A program made the translations under genes and the position numbers. The notes under the pieces were generated by a model. The model was not told where the DNA came from. It was given only the letters and a program-made list of their open reading frames with translations, and did no database searches. From Cardiobacterium sp. Marseille-Q4385 (GTDB taxonomy: Bacteria; Pseudomonadota; Gammaproteobacteria; Cardiobacteriales; Cardiobacteriaceae), in NCBI RefSeq assembly GCF_916618745.1, contig NZ_OU745373.1, positions 2,308,501 through 2,372,500 of the forward strand: a stretch of 64,000 nt of DNA, read 5' to 3'. Below are positions 8,701-16,492 of this stretch, one piece after another. The stretch's first letter is position 1. Each line of letters starts with the position of its first letter.

Positions 8701-8772
8701 ACTCATATTAAAGCTGATACGGCATTGGCGAGCCTCGCCGGACTAATTGGCACGGTCTTCGGTTCGCCACTT
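8701..8772. repeat. Fragment of the second miniature element family (family B)
   Basis: The stretch with GCTGATACGGCATTGG, CCTCGCCGGACTA and TCTTCGGTTCGCCA aligns to the element at 12740-12842 read on the other strand (CTGATACGGTGTTGG, CCTCGCCGTACTC, TCTTCGGCTCGCC). Its distal end is missing where the adjacent 108-bp element begins, suggesting that the latter inserted into it or replaced its end. Confidence 0.5.
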
Positions 8773-8880
8773 TATAGTTAAACATCTAAAAAATCGTAAC
8801 GGCGTTGCGCCGCCTTGCCGTACTATCTGTACTGTCTACGGCGGCGCGCCTTGTTACGCTTTTTTATCTATTCAACTATA
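8773..8880. mobile_element. Correia-like miniature inverted-repeat element (108 bp, copy 1)
   Basis: The element starts TATAGTTAAACATC and ends with ACTATA, forming imperfect terminal inverted repeats with TA at each tip. The interior holds GCCGTACTATCTGTACTGTC and a GGCG/CGCC-rich palindrome. The core GTACTATYTGTACTGTCTGCGGC and the 108-bp length closely match the internally deleted form of the neisserial Correia repeat (104-108 bp) as I know it. An almost identical copy of the same length lies at 62788-62895. It has no coding capacity and sits between lpxK and the cytochrome gene. Confidence 0.75.
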
Positions 8881-8905
8881 TCTCTCTTAGTTGCCTGGAA
8901 GGTTT

Positions 8906-10129
8906 TTAGTGAGCGACTTTGGCGTGGTCCAGCATATAGACGACCATGTCGTGGAATTGCGCATCGTTAAGCGCTGAACCGCCTCTGGGTGGCATGCCGC
9001 CTGCCGTGCCCTGGATACCGTTCTTGACCAGAGCATCCAGGCTGCCTGCTTTGTCGAGACGGGCTTGCCAGCCGGCGGTGTCGCTTGGTTTTGGCGCGTT
9101 CGGCAGGTTGTCGTGGCAGGCAGCGCAGCTGGCTTTGTAGGCGCCTGCCGCATCAAAGGCAGGGGCAGCGGCCACTGCGGGAGTGCTGTCGGCAGGGGCA
9201 GGAGCGGCGGCGTTATCAGCGGGAGCGGCAGCACTATCGGCAGGTGCAGCTGCGTTATCAGCAGCAGCGGGGGCGGCACCGTGTGCGACTTTGGCGTGGT
9301 CGAGCATATAGATGACCATGTCGTGGAATTGCGCGTCGTCAAGCGCTGAACCGCCTTTGGGTGGCATGCCGCCCGCTGTACCCTGGATACCGCTCTTGAC
9401 CAGGGCATCCAGGCTGCCTGCTTTGTCGAGGCGTGCTTGCCAGCCGGCGGTGTCGCTCGGTTTTGGCGCGTTCGGCAAGTTGTCATGACAGGCAGCGCAG
9501 CTGGCTTTGTAGGTGCCTGCTGCATCAAAGGCAGGGGCAGCTGCTACTGCGGGAGCGCTGTCAGCAGGGGTGGGAGCGGCGGCGTTATCAGCGGGAGCGG
9601 CAGCACTATCGGCAGGGGCAGGAGCAGCGGCATTATCAGCAGGAGCGGGGGCGGCACCGTGCGCGACTTTGGCGTGATCGAGCATATAGACGACCATGTC
9701 GTGGAATTGCCCGTCGTCAAGCGCTGAACCGCCTTTGGGCGGCATGCCGCCCGCTGTGCCCTGCATACCGCTCTTGACCAGGGCATCCAGGCTGCCAGCT
9801 TTGTCGAGGCGGGCTTGCCAAGCGGCGGTATCGTTGGGTTTTGGCGCATTTGGCAGGTTGTCGTGGCAAGCTGCGCAGACGGTTTTGTAGGTGCCTGCTG
9901 CATCAAAGGCAGGGGCATTGTCGGCGGCAGCCACAGCGGTATCACTCGCAGGTTTGCCCACGGTCAGTTCGCCGACGGGGGCAAGTCGCGCCGCTTGCAG
10001 GTCTTTGTTAATAGCAGGCGGTGCGGTGTCGCCGCCCCATATCACCAGCGGCAGGACGAGGAAGGCCGGCATAAAGAGGGCCAGGATGACCATGATGAGT
10101 TTGGTCTTTTGCGGGATGTTTTGCGTCAT
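8906..10129 (-). CDS. Tri-heme c-type cytochrome (three cytochrome c5-like domains)
   Basis: Encodes a 407-residue protein with an N-terminal hydrophobic anchor (about residues 10-32) and three almost identical c-type domains. Each carries CAACH (near residues 85, 211 and 335) and a distal GGMPPKGGSAL segment with the Met axial ligand. The domains are joined by low-complexity linkers made of Ala, Pro, Asp and Asn. Cytochrome c5 domains pass electrons to terminal oxidases or reductases in the periplasm; the exact partner is unknown. The repeats are nearly identical in DNA as well as protein, so the triplication is recent or kept uniform by gene conversion. Expect copy-number variation among strains. 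Confidence 0.85.
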   Translation of the reverse strand: MTQNIPQKTKLIMVILALFMPAFLVLPLVIWGGDTAPPAINKDLQAARLAPVGELTVGKPASDTAVAAADNAPAFDAAGTYKTVCAACHDNLPNAPKPNDTAAWQARLDKAGSLDALVKSGMQGTAGGMPPKGGSALDDGQFHDMVVYMLDHAKVAHGAAPAPADNAAAPAPADSAAAPADNAAAPTPADSAPAVAAAPAFDAAGTYKASCAACHDNLPNAPKPSDTAGWQARLDKAGSLDALVKSGIQGTAGGMPPKGGSALDDAQFHDMVIYMLDHAKVAHGAAPAAADNAAAPADSAAAPADNAAAPAPADSTPAVAAAPAFDAAGAYKASCAACHDNLPNAPKPSDTAGWQARLDKAGSLDALVKNGIQGTAGGMPPRGGSALNDAQFHDMVVYMLDHAKVAH

Positions 10130-10280
10130 GATGGGGTCCTTATGTGTTTGGTTTGCGTCTGCGGCATGCCGCGTCGCTCTTATTTTATAGGAGCGCTGCT
10201 GTCTGTGTGCGGTTTATCTGTACATGATGTGGCTTTTTCGCTTGTCGCCTATACTTTGCGCTTTTTCAGTGGAGATTGTG

Positions 10281-11231
10281 ATGGTGGATGCAACGAAGGT
10301 GCATTTTGTAACGGTATCGGCGGCGGATAGCGGCCAGCGGCTCGATAATTTTTTGCGCAAGCTGTATCCGGCGCTGCCGAAGAGCCGCATTTATCAGATG
10401 CTGCGCCGGGGTGAGGTGCGTCTGAATGGCGGTCGGGTCAAACCGGAATCGCGTGTCGGCGCGGGCGATACGCTGCGTTTGCCGCCGATTGCCGCCGGGC
10501 AGCGCGAGGTGCAGACGGTGCCAGCGTTTTGGTGCGAGCGGGTGCAGGCGGCGGTGCTGTTTGAAGACGCGGATTTTCTGATTTTGAATAAGCCTGCCGG
10601 GCTGCCGGTGCATGGCGGCAGCGGGCAGGAGTTTGGCCTGATTGATGCGGTGCGGCAGGTGTGGGGTGTGGGTTATGCCGAGCTCGCGCACCGCCTTGAT
10701 CGCGATACTTCCGGCGTATTGGTTTTAGGCAAGCATCGGCAGGCGCTATCAGGCTTTCAGGCGCTGATGCAGGCAGGCGGGGTGGAAAAACGCTATCTCT
10801 GCCTGGTGGACGGCGCCTGGGACGACAAGGTGCGCGAGGTGCGGCTGCGTATGGAGAAGGGGCAGTTGCGCGGCGGCGAGCGCATGGTGGTCAGCGCGGC
10901 AACGGGGCAGGAGGCGCGCACGTTGTTTCGCGTCGAGCGGCGTTTTGCTCAGGCAACGCTCCTGGAAGCGCGGCTGGATACGGGGCGTACGCATCAAATT
11001 CGCGTCGCCGTGCAGTCGCGTGGACACGGCATCGCCGGCGACGACAAATACGGCAAGCGCGACTTTAACCGCGCCATCCGCCGTCTCGGTTTCAAGGGGA
11101 TGTTTCTGCACGCGGCCTCAACCCGTTTCGTTTATGATGACCGCCCCGTTGCGGTCAGCGCCCCGCTGCCTGCGGCGGCATCCCAGTTATTAACCACGCT
11201 TGATAGTTTCAACACAAAGGAATCTGTATGA
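10281..11231 (+). CDS. rluC: 23S rRNA pseudouridine synthase RluC
   Basis: Encodes a 316-residue enzyme that makes pseudouridines in 23S rRNA (positions 955, 2504 and 2580 in E. coli). An S4 RNA-binding domain (SGQRLDNFLRKLYPALPKSRIYQMLRRGEVRLNG) is followed by the RluA-type catalytic domain with HRLDRDTSG near residues 137-145, whose first Asp is the nucleophile, and the RTHQIRVA motif. The ATG at 10281 is chosen for its upstream GGAG; an in-frame ATG at 10224 would add 19 hydrophobic residues. The 3' end overlaps the next gene by 4 bases (ATGA), so the two are coupled. Confidence 0.9.
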   Translation: MVDATKVHFVTVSAADSGQRLDNFLRKLYPALPKSRIYQMLRRGEVRLNGGRVKPESRVGAGDTLRLPPIAAGQREVQTVPAFWCERVQAAVLFEDADFLILNKPAGLPVHGGSGQEFGLIDAVRQVWGVGYAELAHRLDRDTSGVLVLGKHRQALSGFQALMQAGGVEKRYLCLVDGAWDDKVREVRLRMEKGQLRGGERMVVSAATGQEARTLFRVERRFAQATLLEARLDTGRTHQIRVAVQSRGHGIAGDDKYGKRDFNRAIRRLGFKGMFLHAASTRFVYDDRPVAVSAPLPAAASQLLTTLDSFNTKESV

Positions 11232-12187
11232 ATTTTGATGAAGAACGCGCCCTTGCGATTGTCGCCCACGAAGCCATTGTCGAGACCCGCCGCCGTCGCC
11301 GCTGGCAAATCTTTTTCCGCTTCTTCTGGATGGGCTATTTCCTGTTGCTCCTGCTGATTTTGCTCGGTTTGGGCAAAAGCGACCGCGACAATACATCCAG
11401 CAGCGGACCTTCCAGCAAGCACATCGCCGTCGTGCCGATTCAGGGATTGATCTCTGCCGACAGCGACGCCAACGCTGACGACACCATCCGCAGTCTGGAA
11501 AAAGCCTTCAAGAACCCGCACGCCGAAGCCGTCTTCCTCGACATCAACTCTGGCGGCGGCTCACCCGTACAATCCGGCGAAATCTACCGCGCGGTGATGC
11601 GCCTCAAAGGCGAACGCAAACTGCCCGTCTATGCCGTGATTGCCGATGCGGGGGCATCGGGTGCGTACTTTATCGCCGCTTCAGCGGATGAAATCTACGC
11701 CGACCCGGCCAGCATCGTCGGCTCCATTGGCGTCATCAGCCACAACTTCGGCTACCGCGAACTACTCGGCAAGCTCGGCCTCGACCCGCGCACCTTCACC
11801 GCCGGGGAACACAAAAACTTCCTCGCCGGCGACCAGCCGCTCAAACCCGAAGAAGTTGCGCATATGCAGGGACTTCTCGACAACATCCACCAGCAATTCA
11901 TCAAGGCCGTGCGCGACGGACGCGGCAGCCGCCTGAAAGAAACGCCGGAGATGTTCAGCGGTCTCTTCTGGACGGGCGAACAGGCGTTACCGCTTGGCCT
12001 TATTGATGCCCTTGGCGACAAAAACACCCTGCGCGACGCCAAATACAAAGACCTGAAAATGATCGAATACAAACGCGACCGCAACGCCTTCGAGCGCCTG
12101 ATGCGCGACGTGGGCAGCGAAACCTCAGCCAGCTTGCGTCGTGCGCTCGATCTCAGCGAGCAGGTCAACCCCATGCAGCTCAAATAA
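11228..12187 (+). CDS. sppA: S49-family signal peptide peptidase (SppA-like)
   Basis: Encodes a 319-residue inner-membrane serine peptidase that degrades released signal peptides. One membrane helix (about residues 28-48) precedes a single S49 protease domain. The nucleophile S144 lies in AGASGAYFIAA and the general-base lysine is probably K196 in TAGEHKNFLAG. The length matches the short, single-domain SppA form (about 320) rather than the 618-residue E. coli form. It is translationally coupled to rluC and overlaps the convergent yceF by 63 bases at the 3' ends. Confidence 0.87.
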   Translation: MNFDEERALAIVAHEAIVETRRRRRWQIFFRFFWMGYFLLLLLILLGLGKSDRDNTSSSGPSSKHIAVVPIQGLISADSDANADDTIRSLEKAFKNPHAEAVFLDINSGGGSPVQSGEIYRAVMRLKGERKLPVYAVIADAGASGAYFIAASADEIYADPASIVGSIGVISHNFGYRELLGKLGLDPRTFTAGEHKNFLAGDQPLKPEEVAHMQGLLDNIHQQFIKAVRDGRGSRLKETPEMFSGLFWTGEQALPLGLIDALGDKNTLRDAKYKDLKMIEYKRDRNAFERLMRDVGSETSASLRRALDLSEQVNPMQLK

Positions 12188-12721
12188 CCCGCGCAGCGCA
12201 ATCAGCGGCAAACCAATCAGGGCATTCGGATCGCGCCCCAGCAAAGCGTCGAAAAGCAGAATGCCCAACCCTTCCGACTTGAAACTGCCCGCGCAGTTGA
12301 GCGGCGATTCCAGCGCCACATAAGCGCGCACCGCCGCCTCACTGAGCGGGCGAAACTGCACCTCGAAACGCTCCACCACACTGTGCACCACCTCGCCCCG
12401 GCGCAGGCACAGCCCCGTCAAAAACAGCACACGCCGCCCGCTGAAGCGCATAAGCTGTGCCACAGCGCGTTCAACCGTATGCGGCTTGCCGAGAATATCA
12501 CCATCAATCGTCGCCACCTGATCCGAACCAATCACAAACGTCCCGGCATCGGCGGCAACCGCCTGGGCTTTCGCCACAGCCAGCCGCTCGACCAACTGCG
12601 CGGGCTCCTCCCCGGCCAGCGGCGATTCATCCACCTCTGGTCGCGCCGTCGTAAAGGGCAGACGTAAAGTCTGTAAAATAGCCGCGCGAAACGGCGACGT
12701 ACTCGCTAAAAGCAACTGCAT
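12125..12721 (-). CDS. yceF: Maf-family m7GTP pyrophosphatase YceF
   Basis: Encodes a 198-residue Maf/HAM1-fold nucleotide pyrophosphatase. The motifs LLLASTSPFRAAIL, RPEVDE, SDQVATIDGDILGKP and the C-terminal IGLPL are present. The SDQV version of the catalytic loop, rather than DTIV, points to the YceF subgroup, which acts on 7-methyl-GTP and is thought to clear modified nucleotides. The start at 12721 is MQLLLAST; a longer frame to 12790 runs into a miniature element and lacks family homology. YceF next to rluC is a gammaproteobacterial gene order, though here in the opposite orientation. Confidence 0.88.
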   Translation of the reverse strand: MQLLLASTSPFRAAILQTLRLPFTTARPEVDESPLAGEEPAQLVERLAVAKAQAVAADAGTFVIGSDQVATIDGDILGKPHTVERAVAQLMRFSGRRVLFLTGLCLRRGEVVHSVVERFEVQFRPLSEAAVRAYVALESPLNCAGSFKSEGLGILLFDALLGRDPNALIGLPLIALRGLFELHGVDLLAEIERTTQAG

Positions 12722-12739
12722 AAAACCTCCAAAAAGCAC

Positions 12740-12842
12740 TAGTCGTTTCAAATAGGGCTGAAACAAGTCGGCGAGCCGAAGACAGTACAAACGAGTACGG
12801 CGAGGCGGGCCAACACCGTATCAGACCTATTTGAAACGATTA
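12740..12842. mobile_element. Family B miniature inverted-repeat element, 103 bp
   Basis: The terminal repeats TAGTCGTTTCAAATAGG and its partner CCTATTTGAAACGATTA enclose an interior with GAAGACAGTACAAACGAGTACGGC. The interior shares the ACAGTACAANNAGTACGG core with the Correia-like family, but the ends are different, so this is a related second family. It fills the divergent gap between yceF and the acyltransferase gene and so may supply or alter promoters for both. Confidence 0.65.
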
Positions 12843-12863
12843 ACACATCATAAAGGAAGCCCC

Positions 12864-13790
12864 TTGCAAGAAGAACACACCCCGCCCCTGGCCCGCCCGC
12901 GCTACCTCGGCCACTGGCTGCTCTGCGGCCTGCTGTGGCTTATCGTGCAACTGCCGCAGCCGCTGCGCATGACCCTCGGTGGCTGGCTTGGCCGCCTGTT
13001 CTTCCGCCTCACCCCCTATCGTCGCGCCATCAGCGCCGCCAACCTCGCCATCGCCTTCCCCGCGCTTGACGATGCAGCGCGGCAAAAACTGCTGCGCGCC
13101 CACGCCGAAAGCATCGGCCGCGGCATCATCGAAACCGGCATGGCCTGGTTTCTCAGCGAAAAACGCCTCCTTGCCCTGTCCCGCTTTGAGGCAGACCCCG
13201 CCGCGCTCGCCCTCCTGCGTGACCCGCACACGCCGGTTGTCCTCATCGGCTCGCACAGCACCCTGATGGAACTCGGCGTGCGCCTGCTCGGCCTCTACGT
13301 CAAAGCCGGCGGCATGTACCGCCCGTTGAACGACCCCTTCTTCCACCACTGGATCCGCCACCACCGCGCCCGCGCCGCCACCGAACTCATCCACTACAAA
13401 GACATGCGCCACACCCTGCGCTTCCTGCAAGCGGGCGGCAACCTCTGGTACGCGCTCGATCAGGACATGGGGCCGCGCGTCAGCGTCTTCGCGCCGTTCT
13501 TCGGCCTGGATGCGGCCAGCGTCAACATCCTGCCGAAACTGCGCGAACGCACCGGCGCGCACTGGGTGCCGGTGTACATGTGGCGCGAAGGAAACTGCTA
13601 CATCGTGCGCGTCGCCGCCGAAATCAAGCCGGAAGAAGGCGAGACGGATACTGACGTCATGCGCCGCGTCAACGCCGACTACGAAGCAGAAATCCGCCGC
13701 TACCCCGAACAGTACTACTGGCTGCATCGCCGCTACAAAAACCGTCCGGACGGCAGCCGCTACCCCTATCCGGAACGGCGACGACGCTGA
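12864..13790 (+). CDS. Lipid A biosynthesis acyltransferase (LpxL/HtrB family)
   Basis: Encodes a 308-residue membrane-bound acyltransferase that adds a secondary acyl chain to lipid A. The catalytic HX4E motif is HSTLME in GSHSTLMELG; ALDQD and the C-terminal YYWLHRRYKNRP are family hallmarks. There is no usable ATG. TTG at 12864 is chosen because AAGGAAG lies 5 bases upstream; another in-frame TTG at 12831 sits inside the miniature element and lacks a ribosome site. Whether it is the laurate (LpxL) or late (LpxM) enzyme cannot be decided by eye. Confidence 0.85.
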   Translation: MQEEHTPPLARPRYLGHWLLCGLLWLIVQLPQPLRMTLGGWLGRLFFRLTPYRRAISAANLAIAFPALDDAARQKLLRAHAESIGRGIIETGMAWFLSEKRLLALSRFEADPAALALLRDPHTPVVLIGSHSTLMELGVRLLGLYVKAGGMYRPLNDPFFHHWIRHHRARAATELIHYKDMRHTLRFLQAGGNLWYALDQDMGPRVSVFAPFFGLDAASVNILPKLRERTGAHWVPVYMWREGNCYIVRVAAEIKPEEGETDTDVMRRVNADYEAEIRRYPEQYYWLHRRYKNRPDGSRYPYPERRRR

Positions 13791-13838
13791 ATCCACCCCA
13801 CCTCCGCTCCTTTCCCCCTCGCAGCCCACCCGAAGACC

Positions 13839-14930
13839 ATGCACACCACCCCTACCTCCCTCTGGGCCCCCTTCCTCCGCTTCCTCAACAACCCGCCGCT
13901 AGTCGCCCTCGTCGCCTTCGGTATCAGCCTTCTCGCCATCTTCTACTTCCTCGGCGAATGGCTTTTCCCGGTCATCGTCTCCATTGCGCTGGCCTACCTG
14001 CTCGAAGGTATCATCGGCAAACTCGAACGCTACGGCATGCGCCGCATGTTTGCCGTCACCTTCGTTTACGCCCTCTTTATCGCCGCCATCCTCTACCTCA
14101 GCATCATCCTCCTCCCGGATATCGTCGCTCAGGCCAAACTATTCATCACCGCCCTGCCGGACTACTTCCGTCTCGCCCAGGAAAAACTGCTACTGCTGCC
14201 GCAAAAATTCCCCAACACCTTCAGCGAAACCGACATCAAAAACCTGCTGGACAGCATCAACGGCGAAATCGGCAACTACAGCAAGGCGCTCTCCGGCAAA
14301 ATCTTCAACTCCCTCTTCGTCGTCATCAAGGCGCTGGTGTACATCATCCTCGTGCCGCTGCTCATCTTCTTCTTCCTCAAAGATAAAGCGCTCATCCTCC
14401 GCTGGCTGGGGGGGCGCTTCCTGCCCAAACACGGACAAATCATCCGCGACATCTGGGCGGAAGTGGACATCCAGATCGGCAACTACATCCGGGGCAAATT
14501 CAGCGAAATCCTCGTCGTCTGGCTTATCACCTACATCCCCTTCCACATCTTCGACCTGCAATACGGCCTGCTCCTGAGCTTCATGGTCGGCCTCTCCGTA
14601 CTTATCCCCTACATCGGCGCGACCATCGTCACCATCCCCGTGCTGGTCGTCGCCTACGTACAATACGGCCTGACCCAAGACTTCTACTGGGTGAGCGCAC
14701 TCTACTTCGTGGTGCAAATCCTCGATGGCAACGTCATCGTGCCGCTCATCTTCTCGGAAGCGGTGAACATCCACCCCATCGGCATCATCATCGCCGTGCT
14801 CATCTTCGGCGGCCTATGGGGCTTCTGGGGCATCTTCTTCGCCATCCCGCTCGCCACTGTGGTCAAAGCCTGCATGGAAGCCTGGCGCCGCTACCAGATC
14901 AAAGGCGAAGAAAACGGCGAGGCGGCCTGA
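13839..14930 (+). CDS. AI-2E/PerM-family membrane transporter
   Basis: Encodes a 363-residue polytopic inner-membrane protein of the AI-2E exporter (PerM, UPF0118) family. Hydrophobic segments lie at both ends (about residues 20-80 and 215-345) around a soluble central region rich in Lys and Gln, the usual layout. The motifs YIGATIVTIPV and IHPIGIIIAVLIFGGLWGFWGIFFAIPLA are typical. Members export autoinducer-2 or other small molecules or ions; the substrate here is unknown. It follows the acyltransferase gene by 48 bases with a poor ribosome site. Confidence 0.8.
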   Translation: MHTTPTSLWAPFLRFLNNPPLVALVAFGISLLAIFYFLGEWLFPVIVSIALAYLLEGIIGKLERYGMRRMFAVTFVYALFIAAILYLSIILLPDIVAQAKLFITALPDYFRLAQEKLLLLPQKFPNTFSETDIKNLLDSINGEIGNYSKALSGKIFNSLFVVIKALVYIILVPLLIFFFLKDKALILRWLGGRFLPKHGQIIRDIWAEVDIQIGNYIRGKFSEILVVWLITYIPFHIFDLQYGLLLSFMVGLSVLIPYIGATIVTIPVLVVAYVQYGLTQDFYWVSALYFVVQILDGNVIVPLIFSEAVNIHPIGIIIAVLIFGGLWGFWGIFFAIPLATVVKACMEAWRRYQIKGEENGEAA

Positions 14931-15009
14931 GCATTTACCAACCCTTGCATCCGTCTTGCCGGAGGACTACTGTCCGCTCAACACCAAGACATCACCGCGA
15001 GGAGGAAAC

Positions 15010-15819
15010 ATGGCCCGGCTGCAAAAACGGCGGACATTCCTAATGGCCCAACAACAAAGCACCATCACGCACAGCAGTGCTATGGGCGGTGGTAACGCTT
15101 TGCTTTTTTTCCGCTACCTACGCTGCTTGAGCATATTGCTTTCCTTGTTGGCCGCGACAAGTGCTTTAACAGTTCATGCGGCGGATGCGGGGAATGAATC
15201 GCTCTATCAGCGGATATCCATTCCGGCGGAATGCAGGAATCTGCATAAAGTAACCGATATAGATGACTTGATCCGGCAACTGTACGACAACATTGATAGC
15301 TACTGCCTCTTTGACATTGCGCCTGATGCTTTGGAAAAAATTTGGGGATTGCCTGTTTTTGATTTTATTAACAAGGAGTGGAAAGAAATGGATAGATTAA
15401 ATCTACAGGTGCAAAAACTCTATGCAGAAAATGATAGTCTATTTATAAAAAGACGTATTGATAATATTAATAAGGTCGCCGTCTTAAATATTGCTATGAC
15501 AGAAAGCTACAATATCAGGAATGATGGCTATGGCGGCAATATTAGTGAAGGAAAATTTCCAGACATACCTCTGGCGCCGGGTATCGTGCGACCAGATACG
15601 TTGCCACCACCCCACTCACCACCCATAGCCCGTCCTGATGAGCCTCTCGTCTATATTCCTGAAAATACCGTTTATAAAATTTTCACGACATACTACTGGC
15701 TTAATCATGATGGTGATAAAGAGAAACCCGTTCTGATTTTGGATACTTTATATATCCCAAGTCCAGATATTAGATTTTACAAAACGGCAAGGCCATTAGT
15801 GGATCTGTTGACAAAATAA
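15010..15819 (+). CDS. Putative secreted RTX-locus protein (copy 1)
   Basis: I do not recognise a family. The 269-residue frame begins at ATG 15010 after a strong GAGGAGGAAAC site. An Arg- and Gln-rich N-terminus (residues 1-24) resembles the free leader ORF at 16370 and appears fused in frame to a signal peptide (about residues 25-56, ending VHAADAG). The true start could be the ATG at 15082, which gives a plain signal peptide but has no ribosome site. The mature part is close to 90% identical by eye to the product of 17967-18698. Both end in a Pro-rich stretch and a YYWLNHDGDKEKPVLILDTLYIP segment. Secretion and linkage to an RTX protein suggest an accessory or protective role, which is inference. 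Confidence 0.55.
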   Translation: MARLQKRRTFLMAQQQSTITHSSAMGGGNALLFFRYLRCLSILLSLLAATSALTVHAADAGNESLYQRISIPAECRNLHKVTDIDDLIRQLYDNIDSYCLFDIAPDALEKIWGLPVFDFINKEWKEMDRLNLQVQKLYAENDSLFIKRRIDNINKVAVLNIAMTESYNIRNDGYGGNISEGKFPDIPLAPGIVRPDTLPPPHSPPIARPDEPLVYIPENTVYKIFTTYYWLNHDGDKEKPVLILDTLYIPSPDIRFYKTARPLVDLLTK

Positions 15820-16369
15820 ATCATATCTGGGATTCAGCAGAATATTCAACAGGAATTAAGGATTTTGCTTTTGCTGATTGCAATAAGGAAAGGGAAATTT
15901 AGGTCATGCCAGACTAAAGCTCTCAACAATCCCATCATCATATTCATTCCAAATAGAACGAACGGATACGGTGTTGCCTCGCCTTGCTGTGCGATAAAAA
16001 ACATAACATGGCGCATTGCCGCAGATAGTACAGGTAGTACGGCAAGACGGCGCAACGCTGTTACGATTTTTTAGATGTTTAACTATACTCGCCGCTGGAA
16101 AAATCTTTTCTAAACAGCGGATAATCCCTTACCCCCGCTTGCGGGGAAACCGCTCCCATGAAAACGCAAGGATTTTCACGGGAACCCGTAAGGGGCAAAA
16201 GACGCTTACTCACCTTGACTCGCCCCGAATCCGTAGAAAAAACTGCATGAATATCAGCACTCAACGAAAACTAAGAACAACGCAACGATAAAACCCAAAC
16301 AAAATCTTGCATCTGCCTGACCGCAATGCTACTGTCCTGCCATCGTCAACCGCTTCGCAAGGAGGCAAC
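15820..16369. other. Gap with Correia-like element and degraded sequence
   Basis: No convincing gene. The first 80 bases after the secreted protein look like eroded coding sequence. A Correia-like element occupies about 15984-16087. The rest, to 16369, holds a CCCCCGCTTGCGGGGAAAC-like hairpin (near 16132) and an untranslated leader for the RTX operon. Confidence 0.5.
15984..16087. mobile_element. Correia-like miniature element (copy 2, decayed left end)
   Basis: The right end (TTACGATTTTTTAGATGTTTAACTATA) is identical to the other copies, and the core GCCGCAGATAGTACAGGTAGTACGGCAAG is intact. The left terminal repeat is degenerate (GCGATAAAAAACATAACA). It lies downstream of the first secreted-protein gene, where it might act as a transcript end or processing site. 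Confidence 0.65.
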
Positions 16370-16480
16370 ATGACCCGGCAACGACGGCAGCGGTCGTCCA
16401 CGGTGACCAAGCAACAAAGAGCACCATCACGTACAGCAGCGCTGTGCGTTGATGGTGCTCTTTTTGCATCCGCGCCGTGA
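16370..16480 (+). CDS. Arg-rich leader peptide overlapping a terminator
   Basis: A 36-codon ORF begins at ATG 16370 after an AAGGAGG site and ends at TGA 16478-16480, 12 bases before the GTG start of the membrane-protein gene. Its first 8 residues include four Arg (MTRQRRQR). Its second half is encoded by both arms of a strong terminator (16416-16465). A ribosome moving through this ORF would melt that hairpin, so the arrangement resembles a translation-coupled attenuator for the RTX operon. The N-terminus of the secreted-protein gene at 15010 repeats the same start and a related downstream hairpin. No database family is known to me. Confidence 0.5.
   Translation: MTRQRRQRSSTVTKQQRAPSRTAALCVDGALFASAP
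16416..16465 (+). terminator. Attenuator-like terminator inside the leader ORF
   Basis: AAAGAGCACCATCA (16416-16429) pairs with TGATGGTGCTCTTT (16450-16463), a perfect 14-bp stem that runs into TTTTT. The loop contains the palindrome CAGCGCTG. It lies directly upstream of the RTX-locus genes on the same strand, so it must be read through for the operon to be expressed. Confidence 0.7.
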
Positions 16481-16492
16481 AGGAGGGGTACG

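Noticed and set aside
9100..10000. Repeated blocks taken for a CRISPR-like or tandem-repeat array
   Set aside because: The period (about 375 bases) corresponds to repeated cytochrome domains and linkers within one reading frame.
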